Shown in pieces: positions 45,201 to 55,824 of a stretch of DNA of 64,000 bases; positions within the stretch are counted from its first letter, which is position 1, and each line of letters starts with the position of its first letter. The stretch lies in NCBI GenBank assembly GCA_017506865.1, contig JAFCMP010000013.1:1240001-1304000 (forward strand), in the 5' to 3' direction. The notes under the pieces were generated by a model. That model did not search any database, was not told where the DNA came from, and saw only the letters and a program-made list of their open reading frames with translations. The translations under genes and the position numbers were made by a program. This stretch comes from Tribonema minus (lineage: Eukaryota; Sar; Xanthophyceae; Tribonematales; Tribonemataceae).

Positions 45201-48200
45201 TGACGACGCGCAGCCGCCGCTGACCGAGGAATTCACCCCCTCGTGAATGCGTGCTCGGGGAGGAGACGTCGCCAGACGTGATGCGTCGCTCGCCGCCGTT
45301 CCATCGCGCGGAGCCGTGTTGCTGCTGCAGAATTTAGCACACGTGGCAGTTCAGCAAGAGACGCCGTGCGTTCTCGCCTTGTAAGCACCAGGACCTGCAA
45401 GGCACCACGACCTGCGGTGTGTCAGCAGGCGCTGCTGCTGCCGCTGCTGCGCTCGCGTCGCCTCCATGCTGGCGCGCCGCTCTGCTGCCGCAGCAGCTGC
45501 TGCTGCTGCTGCCGCCGCTGCCGCAGCAGCTGCTGCTGCTGCTGTAACTCTGTGCTGTCATTTACCGAATCGTGCTGTCCCTTCATCGCAACGGCACAGC
45601 TGCAACAGCTGCGGCGGCAGCGAAAGCGTTTTTCATCTCATCACCCATGTTTGTGCTGTCCACTGCCACCCCGTGCAGCCAAGCCAGCGGGAGCTGGTAG
45701 AGAAGTGGGTGGAGGCGACAATGGCCAATCGCAACGGCACGGTGGGGGGGGGCGTGCCCTTTGTGCTGGGGGCGCCGGGCAATGGCACGGCGACAACGAT
45801 ACCCATTCAGCTGGGGGGGGAGGCCGGGGGGGGGCTGGTTCTGCTGCCGCTGTGGTGAGTGCCTACCAAGAAATGTGCGATTGCGTGTACAAATCAGTGA
45901 GGCAGCTGGGCGGGGGGGGGGGGGGGGCTAGTGTTGCTGCCGCTGTGGCGAGTGCCTCCCGTATGTGCAATTTGCGTGTATGAGTGGATGAGGCACCTGG
46001 CGGGGGGGGGGGGGCAGGCTGGTTCTGCTGCCGCTGTGGTGAAGTGTCCCCCATAACATGTGCCAGTTGCGTGCGCGAGTGGGTGAGGCAGCTGGGGGGG
46101 GGCGGCGGGAGGGGCTGCTGCCGCTGTGGTGAGTGCCTCCCGTAACATGTGCCATTCGCGTGTATGGAGGCACCTGGGCGGGGGGGGCTAGTGCTGCCGG
46201 CCGCCGTGGTGAGTGCCTCCCGGGGCAAGTGCCGTTTGCGTGAACGCGTATGAAACAACGCCGAGAGGCTCGAGGGCATTCAGGTGGCACGGCGCTCCAG
46301 TGGCGCGTGAGGCAGTGCTCAACGTGGAGGACAGCGCGCTCAGTCGCGTGTACCAGGAAGGTGGGGATGGGGTTGGGGCGCGGCCGGCTGTGCTGTCACC
46401 AGCGACCCCCCCTCCCCTCGTGCGCGCGCGCGGCACTGCCGCTGGCGCCGCGGTGAAGCAGCCTGTCCTGCTCGCGCCTAGGGTTAGGGTCAGGGTTAAG
46501 GTTAGGGTTACGGTTCAGCGCGTGCGCACTGCCATTGGCGCCGCGGTGAGGCTAACTTTCCTGCTCGAGGTTTTTGAGAGAAACACTGAAAGACCCGGAA
46601 ATATGGAGAGCGCAGGAACTACCTGAAAGCCTGGAACTTGCGCGTATGCTGTGACCCTACACTGCATGTTTGTTGTTCACGTTGCATCACTGACAGCACA
46701 TCAGACCTATGAGAGCCTGCTGTTCCGACATGTATACCCCAGTATGCCGGTGGAAGGAGGAGGGGAGAGGGCACCTCTCGTGGAGCAGTTGCAGCAGCGC
46801 CAGCAGAGTTCGCCGGCGACGCAAAACGACAACAACAACGTCATGCGTCAAGGCATACGATGCAGCCGCGCTCTCTCAGCCGCCTCCAGGCCTGCACACG
46901 CCAACGGTAGTTCCTCAGCTGCGTTTACTATCGTTGGGGTTGTTGGAGTACAGCCTGGAGTAGGATGTGGACTGCTTGAAGTACAACTTCAAGTTCACAG
47001 CCACCAAGTAACCGCTGAACTCTTTCTCCGTGCCACAGGGTGCCGCCGACGCTGCTGCGCTACGTGAGCGGCGCGCCCGCGATTGTCGACGAGGACGTGG
47101 AGGTGCTGCAGAAACAGGTACTTCAACTTCACATGCTGCAGCAGGTACTTTCAACTTGACATCAGCGTCGCGCGCGTGCGCTGCTTACATAGCGCTGCTG
47201 TCCCATGGCCATGACTGACGAGCTGGTGCAGAAGCAGGCGCAGGTACTTCAACGCGTGTGCTGCTAGCGTCGCTGATCCATAACTGACGCCGCACATCAG
47301 TGCTCGTCACCTCATATTCCTGAGAGCGGAAGACCATGAGCGCAGGGTGGCTTTCAGCAATGGGATCGTCGGGCAATCTGTTGAGGTCTTCTCCAAATTC
47401 AGTGCTTGCGGTGTGTGCATGTTGTCAGCAGTTCTATGACGTGTCAGCAGGAGGACCTGGCATTGTCAACTTCAACTGCTTGCAGCACCGAGCTTGAGTC
47501 GTGAAAAGCTGCACGTCCTTCTCTCGCATACTGTTACGTCGTGCGGCCATGTCTGCTGCATCTTCAGTTTGGCACGACTGCCGTTGAACTTCAACAACAA
47601 TAAAAATTTCCGGTTCGGTTAGCATCTCAAAACAACATTTGCCGCCCTGTCGCGGCCGCATGTGTCTGGCATGGACACCTTCAACGTGACGCAAACAGAG
47701 CGCAGCCCTCTGCGACATACGCTGGTGTTGAATGACAACAAACACGTACACGCTCGTTTTGGTTGCTGCGACAACTGCCATCCTGCGCCTGCTGCGCCCA
47801 CACTTTTAGCTGGAACGTCAAGGAACGTGATACAAGTATTGCCAATTGCGGTATTGATGGAAATGCCGCTTGGTGCCCGCTGCGGCCACAGGTTTTTGGC
47901 ATGGACGCCTTCTACGTCACGCAGACACCTGCGACAAGTGACCTTCGCCGCCTGCTGCTCGCGCACTTCCTCAGCATAATGTCCAACTTCAAGGAACATC
48001 GACCATGATACCACAAGTGTTGCGCACTTCAGTTTTCATGGAAACGCCGCTTGGCACCCCTCTGCTGCTGCAGGTTTTCGGCATGGACACGTTCTACGTG
48101 ACACAGACGGAGCGCAGCCCTCTGGCGGTGCTCTTCCGCGGCAACCTGCGCAAGCAGGACAGCGAGGCGGTGTTCGCCAAGGTGCAGGAGCGGCTGCAGG

Positions 48201-51200
48201 TGCGCACGCTGTCTCCGCTGTGTGTTCATTCCCATTGTTTTCTTACCTGACTGCTATTCATTGATCGATCATTGTCACAGCGTTGATGATCGCCGTCAAC
48301 TGCAAGTAACGCAAGAAGTAGTGGATCGTTTGTACGGCGACATGCACAAGCAGGACAGCGAGGCGGTGTTTGCCAAGGTGCAGGAGCGGCTGCAGGTGCG
48401 CGCGCATTGCCGAGCGATGGGCTTGCTGTGTTGAACTTCGTTTTCTTGCATGACTGCTACTGGTTGATCAGCAAGTGCGCACGTGTCTCTTGCGTTACCG
48501 TACTGGATCAGTACGGTTATCATTGTCATGCGCGCGCATGCGCGCAGGTGCAGCCGCAGCTCGCACGAGCGCGTGCAGCCATGCAATTGCACCACGAGCG
48601 CTGCGTCTTAAGGGTATCACTGGCACAGTTATCAATGGGCTGTTGAAGTTGCAAGGCCCTCCTTTTCGAAGTCGTTGTAGCCGCCCTGCTGCATCGGTGC
48701 GCAGCCCCAGGTTCGGCGCGCTCCCCCTTGGCATGCTGCCCCATACCCCTGTCACTCTCGTGCGAGAGGGCGGACCTTTACCGGCTCGCTGCCACTGCGG
48801 AGGGGCGATCACAGCCCGCCCATGCGCTCTCTCAGTGCGCAGCTGTCGATCGTGCCCCCCCCCCCCCCCCCCGTCTCCCCCCCGTCTCCCTTGGACCGAC
48901 GCGCACGGGACGCGGAGCATGGTAATGCCTTCGCTCCCACACCGTTGAAGTGGCCGCAGCACATGTATCTGGAGCACGCAATCCTGGCTCCGCTTTTGAT
49001 AAGGGTAGCGTTGGAGTCAAATTAGGGAGTGCAAGTGCGGAACGTCACCTGCGAACAACCCCCCCCCCCCCCCCCTCACCATCACCCCCTAATGCCGTGC
49101 AGGCGCAGCCCGGGGGCCTCGGCGAGCGCGTGCAGCTGCTCCTCATGCCGGACTTCACGCCGCCGTCGATGGACGACATGGACGCGGGCGAGGACGCGCA
49201 GGCCAGGTACGACTTCAACTTTGACTTCACAGTACCTGCAATGTGTGTACTTCAAGTTTAAGTTGACCAAGTTGGAGCTGACCAACCCCCGTGCAGCCCC
49301 GGAGGACAGTACTGTCTGTGTGTGAGTGTGTGTGTGTGTGTGTGTTGCCACGTCTAATGCGCTCGAACGCGGGAGCTGCGTAGACCGACGCGGCACTCCG
49401 CATCTGGCCCGGCAGGCAGCACGAGCGTGACCTATGGAACTCCTCTTGGCGCATACGCGTCATGTGCGTCGCAGTCGCTGCATCGCCTCCCCCCGGTTGG
49501 CCGCGCATGTTTGTTCTCCAGCAGCGTCGCAGCACGCCGCTCGCAGCAGCCATGGCAGCGCTCGACACCTGTGTCATCATTGCTCAGCTCCTGCCGCGGT
49601 CTGATCCGCCTGCTTCGACAGCAATGCGCACCGCATTTCTGAAGCACACCTCAGCCTTCGTTGTGCGCGCCAGGCTTCCGTCCTCAGCAGCAGCAGCGCA
49701 GCTGCAAGAGCAGCAGCGCACCAGTGCCGCATAGCGTAGCGCTGGCCAGCTGACTAGCAGCCTTTGTCGTGCTCTGCGCCTGACCCACCCGCCACGGCAG
49801 CGGCGCGCACCGCGCTTCGGAGGGTTAGGGTTAGGGTTAGGGTCAGGGTTAAACCCAACCCTAACCTCAACTCTGAACCTGCCCTTTTTCTCGTGCCACA
49901 CCAGTTAGGCAACGCCGCGTGCAGCGGCGGACACCGCAATTTGGACGCACTTTTGTAGGGTTGCACAAAAACGTATTCGGCCACACAAATTCGGCGTATT
50001 TGGGGCACATTAAGCAACCAGGAACACGTTTTGAGCGAACCGCAACAGGAGAACACGCTGCGCAAAGGGCGCGTATTTGTGGGGCATCTGTTGACTCTTC
50101 TCAATCCCGAGCTTACAGTCCACCACAAGAGGGCAGCACTTGAAGTCAGAAATACACTTCAATACGCTTTTGTGCAGCCCTACCTGTGTTTTCTTTCATG
50201 TCACAATGGCCGGGGCGATGCGCACGGCGCCGGCAGTCGATCGCGTGCGAGCAGCGCTTATGTACCTTCCCCTTGGCTGATTGCTGCTGCCCGCAGGCCC
50301 ATCTTCCTCGCCATCAGCACGCAGGCGCAGCCCAAGCAGCCGACGGCGTTCACGTACGTGTTCAGCCTCGCGACGCTGGTGGCGTCCGCCTTCACGGCGT
50401 TCGCCTACGCACTGGGCACTTTCGGTGCGTACGCATGAAAGTTCTAGTAGTTGCTTCTGCTTCCCTACGCGTTGGGCTCTTTCAGTGCGTGCAAAGGGTA
50501 CGTGTTCCTGCTTCCCTATATTATATGCGCTGGCCACTTCCGGTGCGTGCATAGGATACTCGTTCCTTCTTCCCTACGCGCTGGGCACTTTCGGTGTGTA
50601 CAAACGATGCTCATTCCTGTCTCGAGTCGCTTTATGGCGGCACCAATGATGCACACACTGACATCGAAGAACTGCGCCTGTCTCGTTGCGGAGCGATGAA
50701 GGGACCCGCTGATGTGCAGACAGTCGGTACTTCGCAGTTGAAGTACAGCGTTGACGCGATGATACCGGCTGCTGGTGGCATCGGCGCTCGCTGCCTTCCG
50801 CCACGCATTGAGCACTGGCGTCGCGAGCTCCCGGCAGATTCAATCAGTGCAAATGCCACGTGTTTCTTTACTATCATGCTGCTACATGTACGTCACGGCA
50901 GCTGGTCCTTCAGACATTGTGAGGCCTTCAACATGGCCCATTCTGACAGCCGTCGCCTCCACTGCGTGCTCACCGCTCGCCAGCACTCTCAGTGCGTATA
51001 GCACCTGGGGGACATTGCTGAGCGCTGTCAGAAATTCTGGCCGCCTAACAGGTGCCGGTGCGACGTTGTCTCATGTTGTTCAACCGCGAGTCACCCCCAG
51101 CACCCACTCCCTGCTTCTACCGGAGGGTTTAGTACAGTAGTACAAGGTTCATGCAGTATGCATGCATACACGAGCCTATGAACACCTCCACCCACAGTCG

Positions 51201-53898
51201 CGATGCCCTCGTCATCAGCCGCCGCCGCCGGTGCGTCTCCCTCATTCCGCTGCCTTGGACATCAGCACTCTTGCCTTTCAGTTCGTTCGACAACTACAAC
51301 TCACACGCGAGCACATCTTCTTCTGTTCTTGCGCCGCCGCGCAGCGCTCAACACGGAGTTCTTCGCCAAGGTCAACGACGGCGACCTCTCAGTCGCCTCG
51401 CAGGCGCTGCCGGTTGCGGCCGGCATCCTGGGGCTGCAGCTGGTACACGAGCTCGCACACCGGCTAGCGGCGCTCGCGTCCGGCAAGAAGAACCTGCTGG
51501 GGCCCCCCGTCTTCATCCCCTCTCTCCAGGTGCGTTTCGGTGGGGGTGAGCATCGCGTTTTCGCGCGTGCAGAGTGCTATGGGGCGACGCTGTATCATCT
51601 GTTGAAGTTCACAATGTTGAAGTACACGAGCTCGCCCACTGGCTAGCTGCGCTAGCGTCCGACAAGAAGAACCTGCTGGGACCCCCTGTCTTCATCCCCT
51701 CTCTCCAGGTGCGTTTGGGGGGGGGGGCGGTGGCTGTTGAAGTTCAATGTTGAAGTTCAATTCCGTACACGAGCTCGCGCACCGGCTAGCGGCGCTCGTG
51801 TTCGGCAAGCAGAATCTGCTGGGACCCCCTATGTTCATCCCCTTCCTCCTGGTGCGTTCGAGGGGTGGGGGGCGTGTGAGCATTGAGCTTTCGTGCGCCC
51901 AGAGCTCTACGTGGTGATGCTGTATCATCTGTTGAAGTTCACAATGTTGAAGTGCATGAGCTCGCGCACCGGCTAGCGATGCTGACGTCTGGCAAGAAGA
52001 ACCTGCTGGGACCCCCCGTCTTCAGCCCCTCTCTGCAGGTGCATTCGGGGGGGGGGGGGGGGGGGGGGGGGGGGTGAGCATCGTGTTTTCGTGCGCGCAG
52101 AGCGCTTCGGGGTGACGCTGTATCATCTGTCGAAGTTCACAATGTTGAAGTACACGAGCTCGCGCACTGGCTAGCGGCGCTGACGTCTAGCAAGAAGAAC
52201 CTGCTGGGGACCCCCCGTCTTCATCCCCTCTCTCCAGGTGCGTTCCGGGGGGGGGGGGGGGGGGCGTGTGAACATGGCGTTTTCGCGCGCGCAAAGAGCG
52301 CTACGCTGTAACATCTGCTGAAGGTCAATGTGGAAGTTCAAATCCGCATTTGTGCACAGCGCCGAATTAACCAGACGCAAGGGCTTTGCTCCAGGCGCGA
52401 TTCGCAGCATGCTGCGCGATTCACGGTGGTCGCTTTGCAGTGCGGTACATGCTGAGTACACTAGCCGTACACGGCTGCACTCGAGACCGGTCCCCACGCA
52501 GGCTGCAACCGCATCGTCCTCGCACGCGCCTGTCTCGATCCGCTGGCAGCTGCCTGCGCTCAACGGCTCAAGTGTATGCTGCTACGAAGAGCGTAACGAA
52601 TGAGTAGTCTGTCCCATTGCTGACGGCGAAACACTGTCGCCCCCCCCCCCCCACCCCTGCCCTCCCCTTGTCCCTGACAGGTGGGCACCTTTGGCACCAT
52701 CACGCCATTCACGACCTTCCCCCGGGACCGCAAGCAGGCATTTGACGTCAGCGTTGCGGGGCCCGCGCTCGGCGCCGTGGTCTCTCTGGGGGCCCTAATA
52801 GGTGCGTACTAGCTTCCAGACTGCCTGGTGCCGTGATTCATGATACTTCACTGCCAGCCAAACTAGATTCAGCATGCCATTGCCATGTCAAATGCTCCAC
52901 GTGCCGTGGTCTCTCTGGGGGCCCTAATAGGTTCTCAACTCTAAGGCGGCGGCTCCCACCCGATCACCGGCCGTGTTGTATGTGGTTGGTGAGGCAGGGA
53001 CATTGTCGATGGTCGTTTTTGCATTGCGCGTCCCATTCAAAAAGCTGGTGATCTCGACGCACTTGCTCATTAATCCATGAATTTCATCCATCCGTTTCAA
53101 TCATTACAGCAGTGTCCATTTTTTCATGGATTTCACCCATTCATTTCATTCAACCACAGCGGGGCTGCTGCTCATGGGGGGGGGGGGGAGGGGGGGGGTC
53201 GACCGCGGAGGCGCTGGCGGCATTTATTCATGCATTTCATCCATTCGTTTCATTTGATTCAGGGGGCTGCTGCTCGCGGGGTGGGCGACCGCGGACGCGG
53301 TGGCAGTGTTCACTTATTCATGAATTTCATCCATCCCTTTTATTCAATTCAGGGGGGCTGCTGCTCACTGGGGGGGCGACCACGGACGCGCTGGCAGCTT
53401 TTCCCGTCGTCCCCGCCGCGCTCTTCCACAGCTCGGCGATCATCGGGACGATCACGAGCATCGCGCTGCCGCAGGCGATGCTGCAGGTGCGTCACAGTTG
53501 AAGTGGACCTTGATCGATCCTGTGTGTAATGAAAGCTTTCGGGGCTCTGCTCTGGTGCAGTGTGGTTGCGCCATCGCAGCTGCGGGGGCGCGCTGCCCCT
53601 GTCACCATTGATGCACTCTGCCTCCGCCAAGGGCCGCCCATGTCAGGCCTCTTTCTTTGTCAGCGGCCGTTCCATTCTCATTCGGCATGGCGCAGGCGTC
53701 GGCATGGCGCAGGCGGTGCAACTTGTTCGACGCTGGGGTAGGGCGACACGGCACAGGAAGAATGCGTGCCCGTGCGCCGTCCTGTTCAGGCCCTGCTTCA
53801 TCGCCATGACCAGCGGCGTGAGCGGCATCGACTGCTTTGCATTTCGGTTGGGGGTTCAGGGGGTCCTGAGCACCGCTGAGTGCTGCCTGATCCCCCAT

Positions 53899-53929
<31 letters not shown>

Positions 53930-55824
53930 GCGCAGGCCCTGTCACTCCCGCACCAATGCTGCAGGTGCGTCACCTTTTAAAGGCGACTCACAGTCGAAGT
54001 TGATGCCATTCTGAGCGCTGTGACGTCCATGCACCACAAGTGGTACGCTCTGACGCGCCGCCGCCGCCGTCAGATATAATTTCAGTATGCTGAGCACTGC
54101 TGAGCCCTGTGCGACGTCCGCGCCGCCGCCGCCGCAGGCCCTGTCCACCCCCGTCCCCCTGCACCCCCTGGCCGTGATCGGCTTCACGGGGGTCATCGTC
54201 AACGCGCTCAACCTCATGCCGGTGGGGCGGCTCGATGGGGGCCGCCTCGCCGCCGCGGGGTTCGGGCGCCGCACCGCCGCCGTGCTGGGCACGCTCACGC
54301 TGCTGCTGCAGGTGCGTACTGAGCAGTCGGTGGCTGCACTTTCCCGCGCCACGTTGTGTGCGCTTCGAATAGAAAGGGGAGTTGCCGCGTGCGGAATGTA
54401 GTGGCAAGGCCGTCTTGCGCGTTCTCGGGCACCCTCGAGCTGCTGCCGCAGGTACTGCTGCTGCAGGTACGTACGGCGCAGTCTGTGGCGCGGTGCCGCT
54501 GCAGTGTTCCGTGCTCTCGCTCGCGTCAAACCGGCATCGACTTGTCGTCAGTGCGTGGTGAGCGACGTTTGGCTGGTGCCGCGTACGGTGTACCACTACA
54601 CAGTAGTTTTCGCCAGGGGGCTGGAGACTACAAGATTGGGTACGGCGGTGTGCATACGCTGGCCAGACTCTCCCTGAGCCAGGTGGCCGGTTGCCTCAGA
54701 TGCGCCCCGCCGTTGCACTCTGCTGTGTTGCCGTGCGCAGGCGGCCAGCGCCATCTTCAACAACTACAGCCTGCAGCTGTTCTGGGGCCTGGTCGTGATC
54801 ATCTTCCAAAGGGGTCAGGACCTGCCGGCACTAGACGAGGTATGTACTTCTATGTACATTGTGGTGCTGTACTGTACTGTACTGTACTGTGCTGTCCGGT
54901 ACGTGTCAATGGTGCTGCACATGTTTCCCAGTTTTCAAGAGTGCAGGTAGGTTTGTAGTTCTGCACATTGCAGTCGGTTATGCTGTCGTGATCATCTTGC
55001 AAGGGGGTCAGGACGTGGCGGCACTGGACGAGGTATGTTTTCATTGGTGGCCGTGCTGTACTGTGTACTGTACTGTGCTGTAGTGTCTAGTAGATGCGTC
55101 GATTGTGAACACGTTCTCCTGTCGATTGTGCTGAACACATGATCCTGCATTCACCAGTGTAGGTTTTGACGTCTGCCCCTTGTGGTCGTGCTGTACAGCA
55201 CATGTGCCAGGCCTGCCCGGCGCTTGGCGTCGCGAGCTGCTCACGTGTGATACGAAGGCATGTATGTCGATCGTGGCCGTACGGTTTGGCGCGTGTGTGC
55301 ATGCCGCTGCGCATTGAAATACGCCACCATGCTTGCTGTGCGAGCTCTTTGCTGTGAACAAAGCACATGCGCATGGAGACGCTTTCAAGGTGTTCACAAA
55401 GACGCATGCAGATTCTGGCTTGCAAGTCCATGAACACCCACCATCTGGGCTTTTCCGCGCCCTGAGCGAGAATCGACAAATAGTACATGCGCACGCGGAC
55501 GAGGGGGGGGGAGATGCCATTTGCCGACGTCTACGTCTAAAAGTGATCGTCTATGCCCATTGCTCCACTTTCGGGCTTTCACGACACACATTTGCATGCT
55601 AGTAGCAAGCTGGGCCCATCATCTGGGCTTTCGTGCGCCCTTAGCGAGAATTCACAACAAATACACGCACGCATCATATGCAGGGCAAGACTGACCCTGC
55701 GCACCACCGTCCTCTCGGCCGCCACCGCGCGCAGGTGTCGGAGGTCGACGAGGGGAGAAACACGGTGCTGCTCGTGCTGCTCGCGTTTGCGCTGTTCACG
55801 CTGGTGCCTTTCCCCTCGCTGTAA
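42225..55824 (+). CDS. EGY: EGY-type plastid M50 (site-2-protease-like) metalloprotease
   Basis: Exons: 42225-42544, 43972-44216, 44861-44970, 45679-45854, 46284-46360, 46697-(end unresolved), 47039-47117, 48074-48199, 49103-49206, 50297-50424, 51345-51529, 52681-52801, 53353-53486, 54135-54311, 54741-54839 and 55735-55824 (TAA). All junctions agree in phase except exon 6 to 7. The N-terminus is a signal peptide ending near ATDAVHG then FLPRPS, as in complex-plastid preproteins, followed by a charged helix (AEKLRLEAERERLLMER). Family marks: FGMDTFYVT, VLFRGNLR, zinc-binding HELAH (exon 11), GPPVFIPSLQ, FGTITPFTTFPRDRKQAFDVSVAGP (in pieces), the second metal motif NALNLMPVGRLDGGRL (exon 14) and C-terminal EVDEGRN plus a last membrane segment. 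EGY proteases act in thylakoid or plastid membranes. Intact active-site motifs argue for an active enzyme. Confidence 0.9.
43655..43960 (+). repeat. Acceptor-side echo, EGY exon 2
   Basis: Three copies of the exon 2 start (GGGAGAAGATAGACCGCAAA) lie at about 43692, 43757 and 43915, upstream of the real start at 43972. The second copy carries about 70 nt of exon (to CGGCTGTGGCG) with its GTGCAG acceptor. C-runs precede each copy. Confidence 0.92.
44300..44575 (+). repeat. Donor-side echo, EGY exon 2
   Basis: Copies of the exon 2 end (coding ALSQGIMRVVETK) lie at about 44310-44355, 44432-44478 and 44530-44570. The first keeps GGGTGAGTCGG, identical in type to the real donor at 44217. The later ones have lost GT. 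Confidence 0.92.
45905..46215 (+). repeat. Donor-side echo, EGY exon 4, with G-runs
   Basis: Four copies of the exon 4 end plus donor (GCTGCCGCTGTGGTGAGTGC, coding LLPLW) lie at about 45933, 46024, 46117 and 46190. Each is preceded by an 8-15-nt G-run. The real donor is at 45855. Copies 3 and 4 keep GTGAGT. Confidence 0.92.
46479..46516. repeat. Interstitial telomeric repeat (TTAGGG)
   Basis: Five TTAGGG-like units in the EGY intron after exon 5. A short duplicated exon-like block (CACTGCCGCTGGCGCCGCGGTGA, in pieces) lies on each side. Confidence 0.85.
47125..47260 (+). repeat. Donor-side echo, EGY exon 7
   Basis: The exon 7 end (CTGCAGAAACAG then GTACTTCAACTT) recurs as CTGCAGCAGGTACTTTCAAC at about 47139 and GTGCAGAAGCAGGCGCAGGT at about 47227. 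All keep a GTACTT-type donor. Confidence 0.8.
47655..47945 (+). repeat. Acceptor-side echo, EGY exon 8
   Basis: Two copies of the exon 8 start (coding FGMDTFYVTQTERSPL) lie at about 47665-47725 and 47890-47935, upstream of the real start at 48074. One keeps VTQTERSPL in frame. The other keeps the CAGGTTTTTGGCATGGAC acceptor junction. Confidence 0.9.
48335..48405 (+). repeat. Donor-side echo, EGY exon 8
   Basis: One near-perfect copy of the exon 8 end (coding KQDSEAVFAKVQERLQ then GTGCGCGC) lies at 48348-48400. The real copy is at 48152-48207. The copy is in frame. Confidence 0.93.
49317..49346. repeat. GT dinucleotide run
   Basis: TGTGTGTGAGTG followed by an uninterrupted GT run in an EGY intron. 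Confidence 0.95.
49821..49868. repeat. Head-to-head telomeric repeat junction
   Basis: Four TTAGGG units (one TCAGGG) are followed within a few bases by AAACCCAACCCTAACC in the opposite sense. The array lies in an EGY intron. Confidence 0.92.
50455..50612 (+). repeat. Donor-side echo, EGY exon 10
   Basis: Three copies of the exon 10 end (TACGCACTGGGCACTTTCGG then TGCGTAC) lie at about 50465-50500, 50515-50550 and 50573-50605. Each keeps a GTGCGTG or GTGTGTA donor-like flank. The real exon ends at 50424. Confidence 0.9.
51600..52245 (+). repeat. Tandem copies of the HExxH active-site exon end (EGY exon 11)
   Basis: Four extra copies of the last 87 nt of exon 11 (coding VHELAHRLAALASGKKNLLG and PPVFIPSLQ) lie at about 51630-51708, 51767-51850, 51950-52038 and 52158-52238. 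All keep HELAH. Copies 1 and 3 are open to the CAG before GTGCRT. Copy 2 reads to CTG|GTGCGT. Copy 4 is frameshifted by one inserted base after LLG. Each copy is preceded by a GTTGAAGTTCA block and followed by a G-run of up to about 27. The original lies at 51443-51529. Confidence 0.95.
52895..52935 (+). repeat. Donor-side echo, EGY exon 12
   Basis: A single perfect copy of the exon 12 end (GTGGTCTCTCTGGGGGCCCT then AATAGGT) lies about 130 bp downstream of the real donor at 52802. Confidence 0.93.
53080..53345 (+). repeat. Acceptor-side echo, EGY exon 13
   Basis: Copies of the exon 13 start (GGGGGCTGCTGCTCRCGGGG, then GCGACCGCGGACGCGSTGGC) lie at about 53160-53225 and 53265-53310, before the real start at 53353. 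The flank TTCATCCATYCRTTTCATT is copied with each unit. Confidence 0.92.
53885..54010 (+). repeat. Hybrid echo joining EGY exon 14 acceptor and exon 13 donor
   Basis: The segment reads a CCG-rich tract, then GCAGGCCCTGTCACTCCCGC (the acceptor and start of exon 14), then CCAATGCTGCAGGTGCGTCAC (in pieces; the end and donor of exon 13). It looks like a small exon flanked by its own splice sites, made from the two neighbouring exon edges. Confidence 0.8.
54415..54500 (+). repeat. Donor-side echo, EGY exon 14
   Basis: GGCACCCTCGAGCTGCTGCC followed by GCAGGTACTGCTGCTGCAGG and a TACG flank copies the exon 14 end (coding GTLTLLLQ) and its intron start, including a GCGCAGTCTGTGGC block. Confidence 0.85.
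54955..55085 (+). repeat. Donor-side echo, EGY exon 15
   Basis: A copy of the exon 15 end (coding VVIILQGGQDVAALDE) followed by GTATGTTTTCATTG lies at 54978-55050. The real copy, VVIIFQRGQDLPALDE then GTATGTACTTC, is at 54791-54850. The CTGTACTGTACTG intron flank is also copied. The copy is in frame. Confidence 0.93.

Noticed and set aside
44980-45246. Possible extra EGY exon (frame with AAAQITRRLDVAPMRRSLL)
   Set aside because: Exon 3 (ends phase 0 at 44970) joins exon 4 (starts phase 0 at 45679) directly, and no acceptor/donor pair supports the block.
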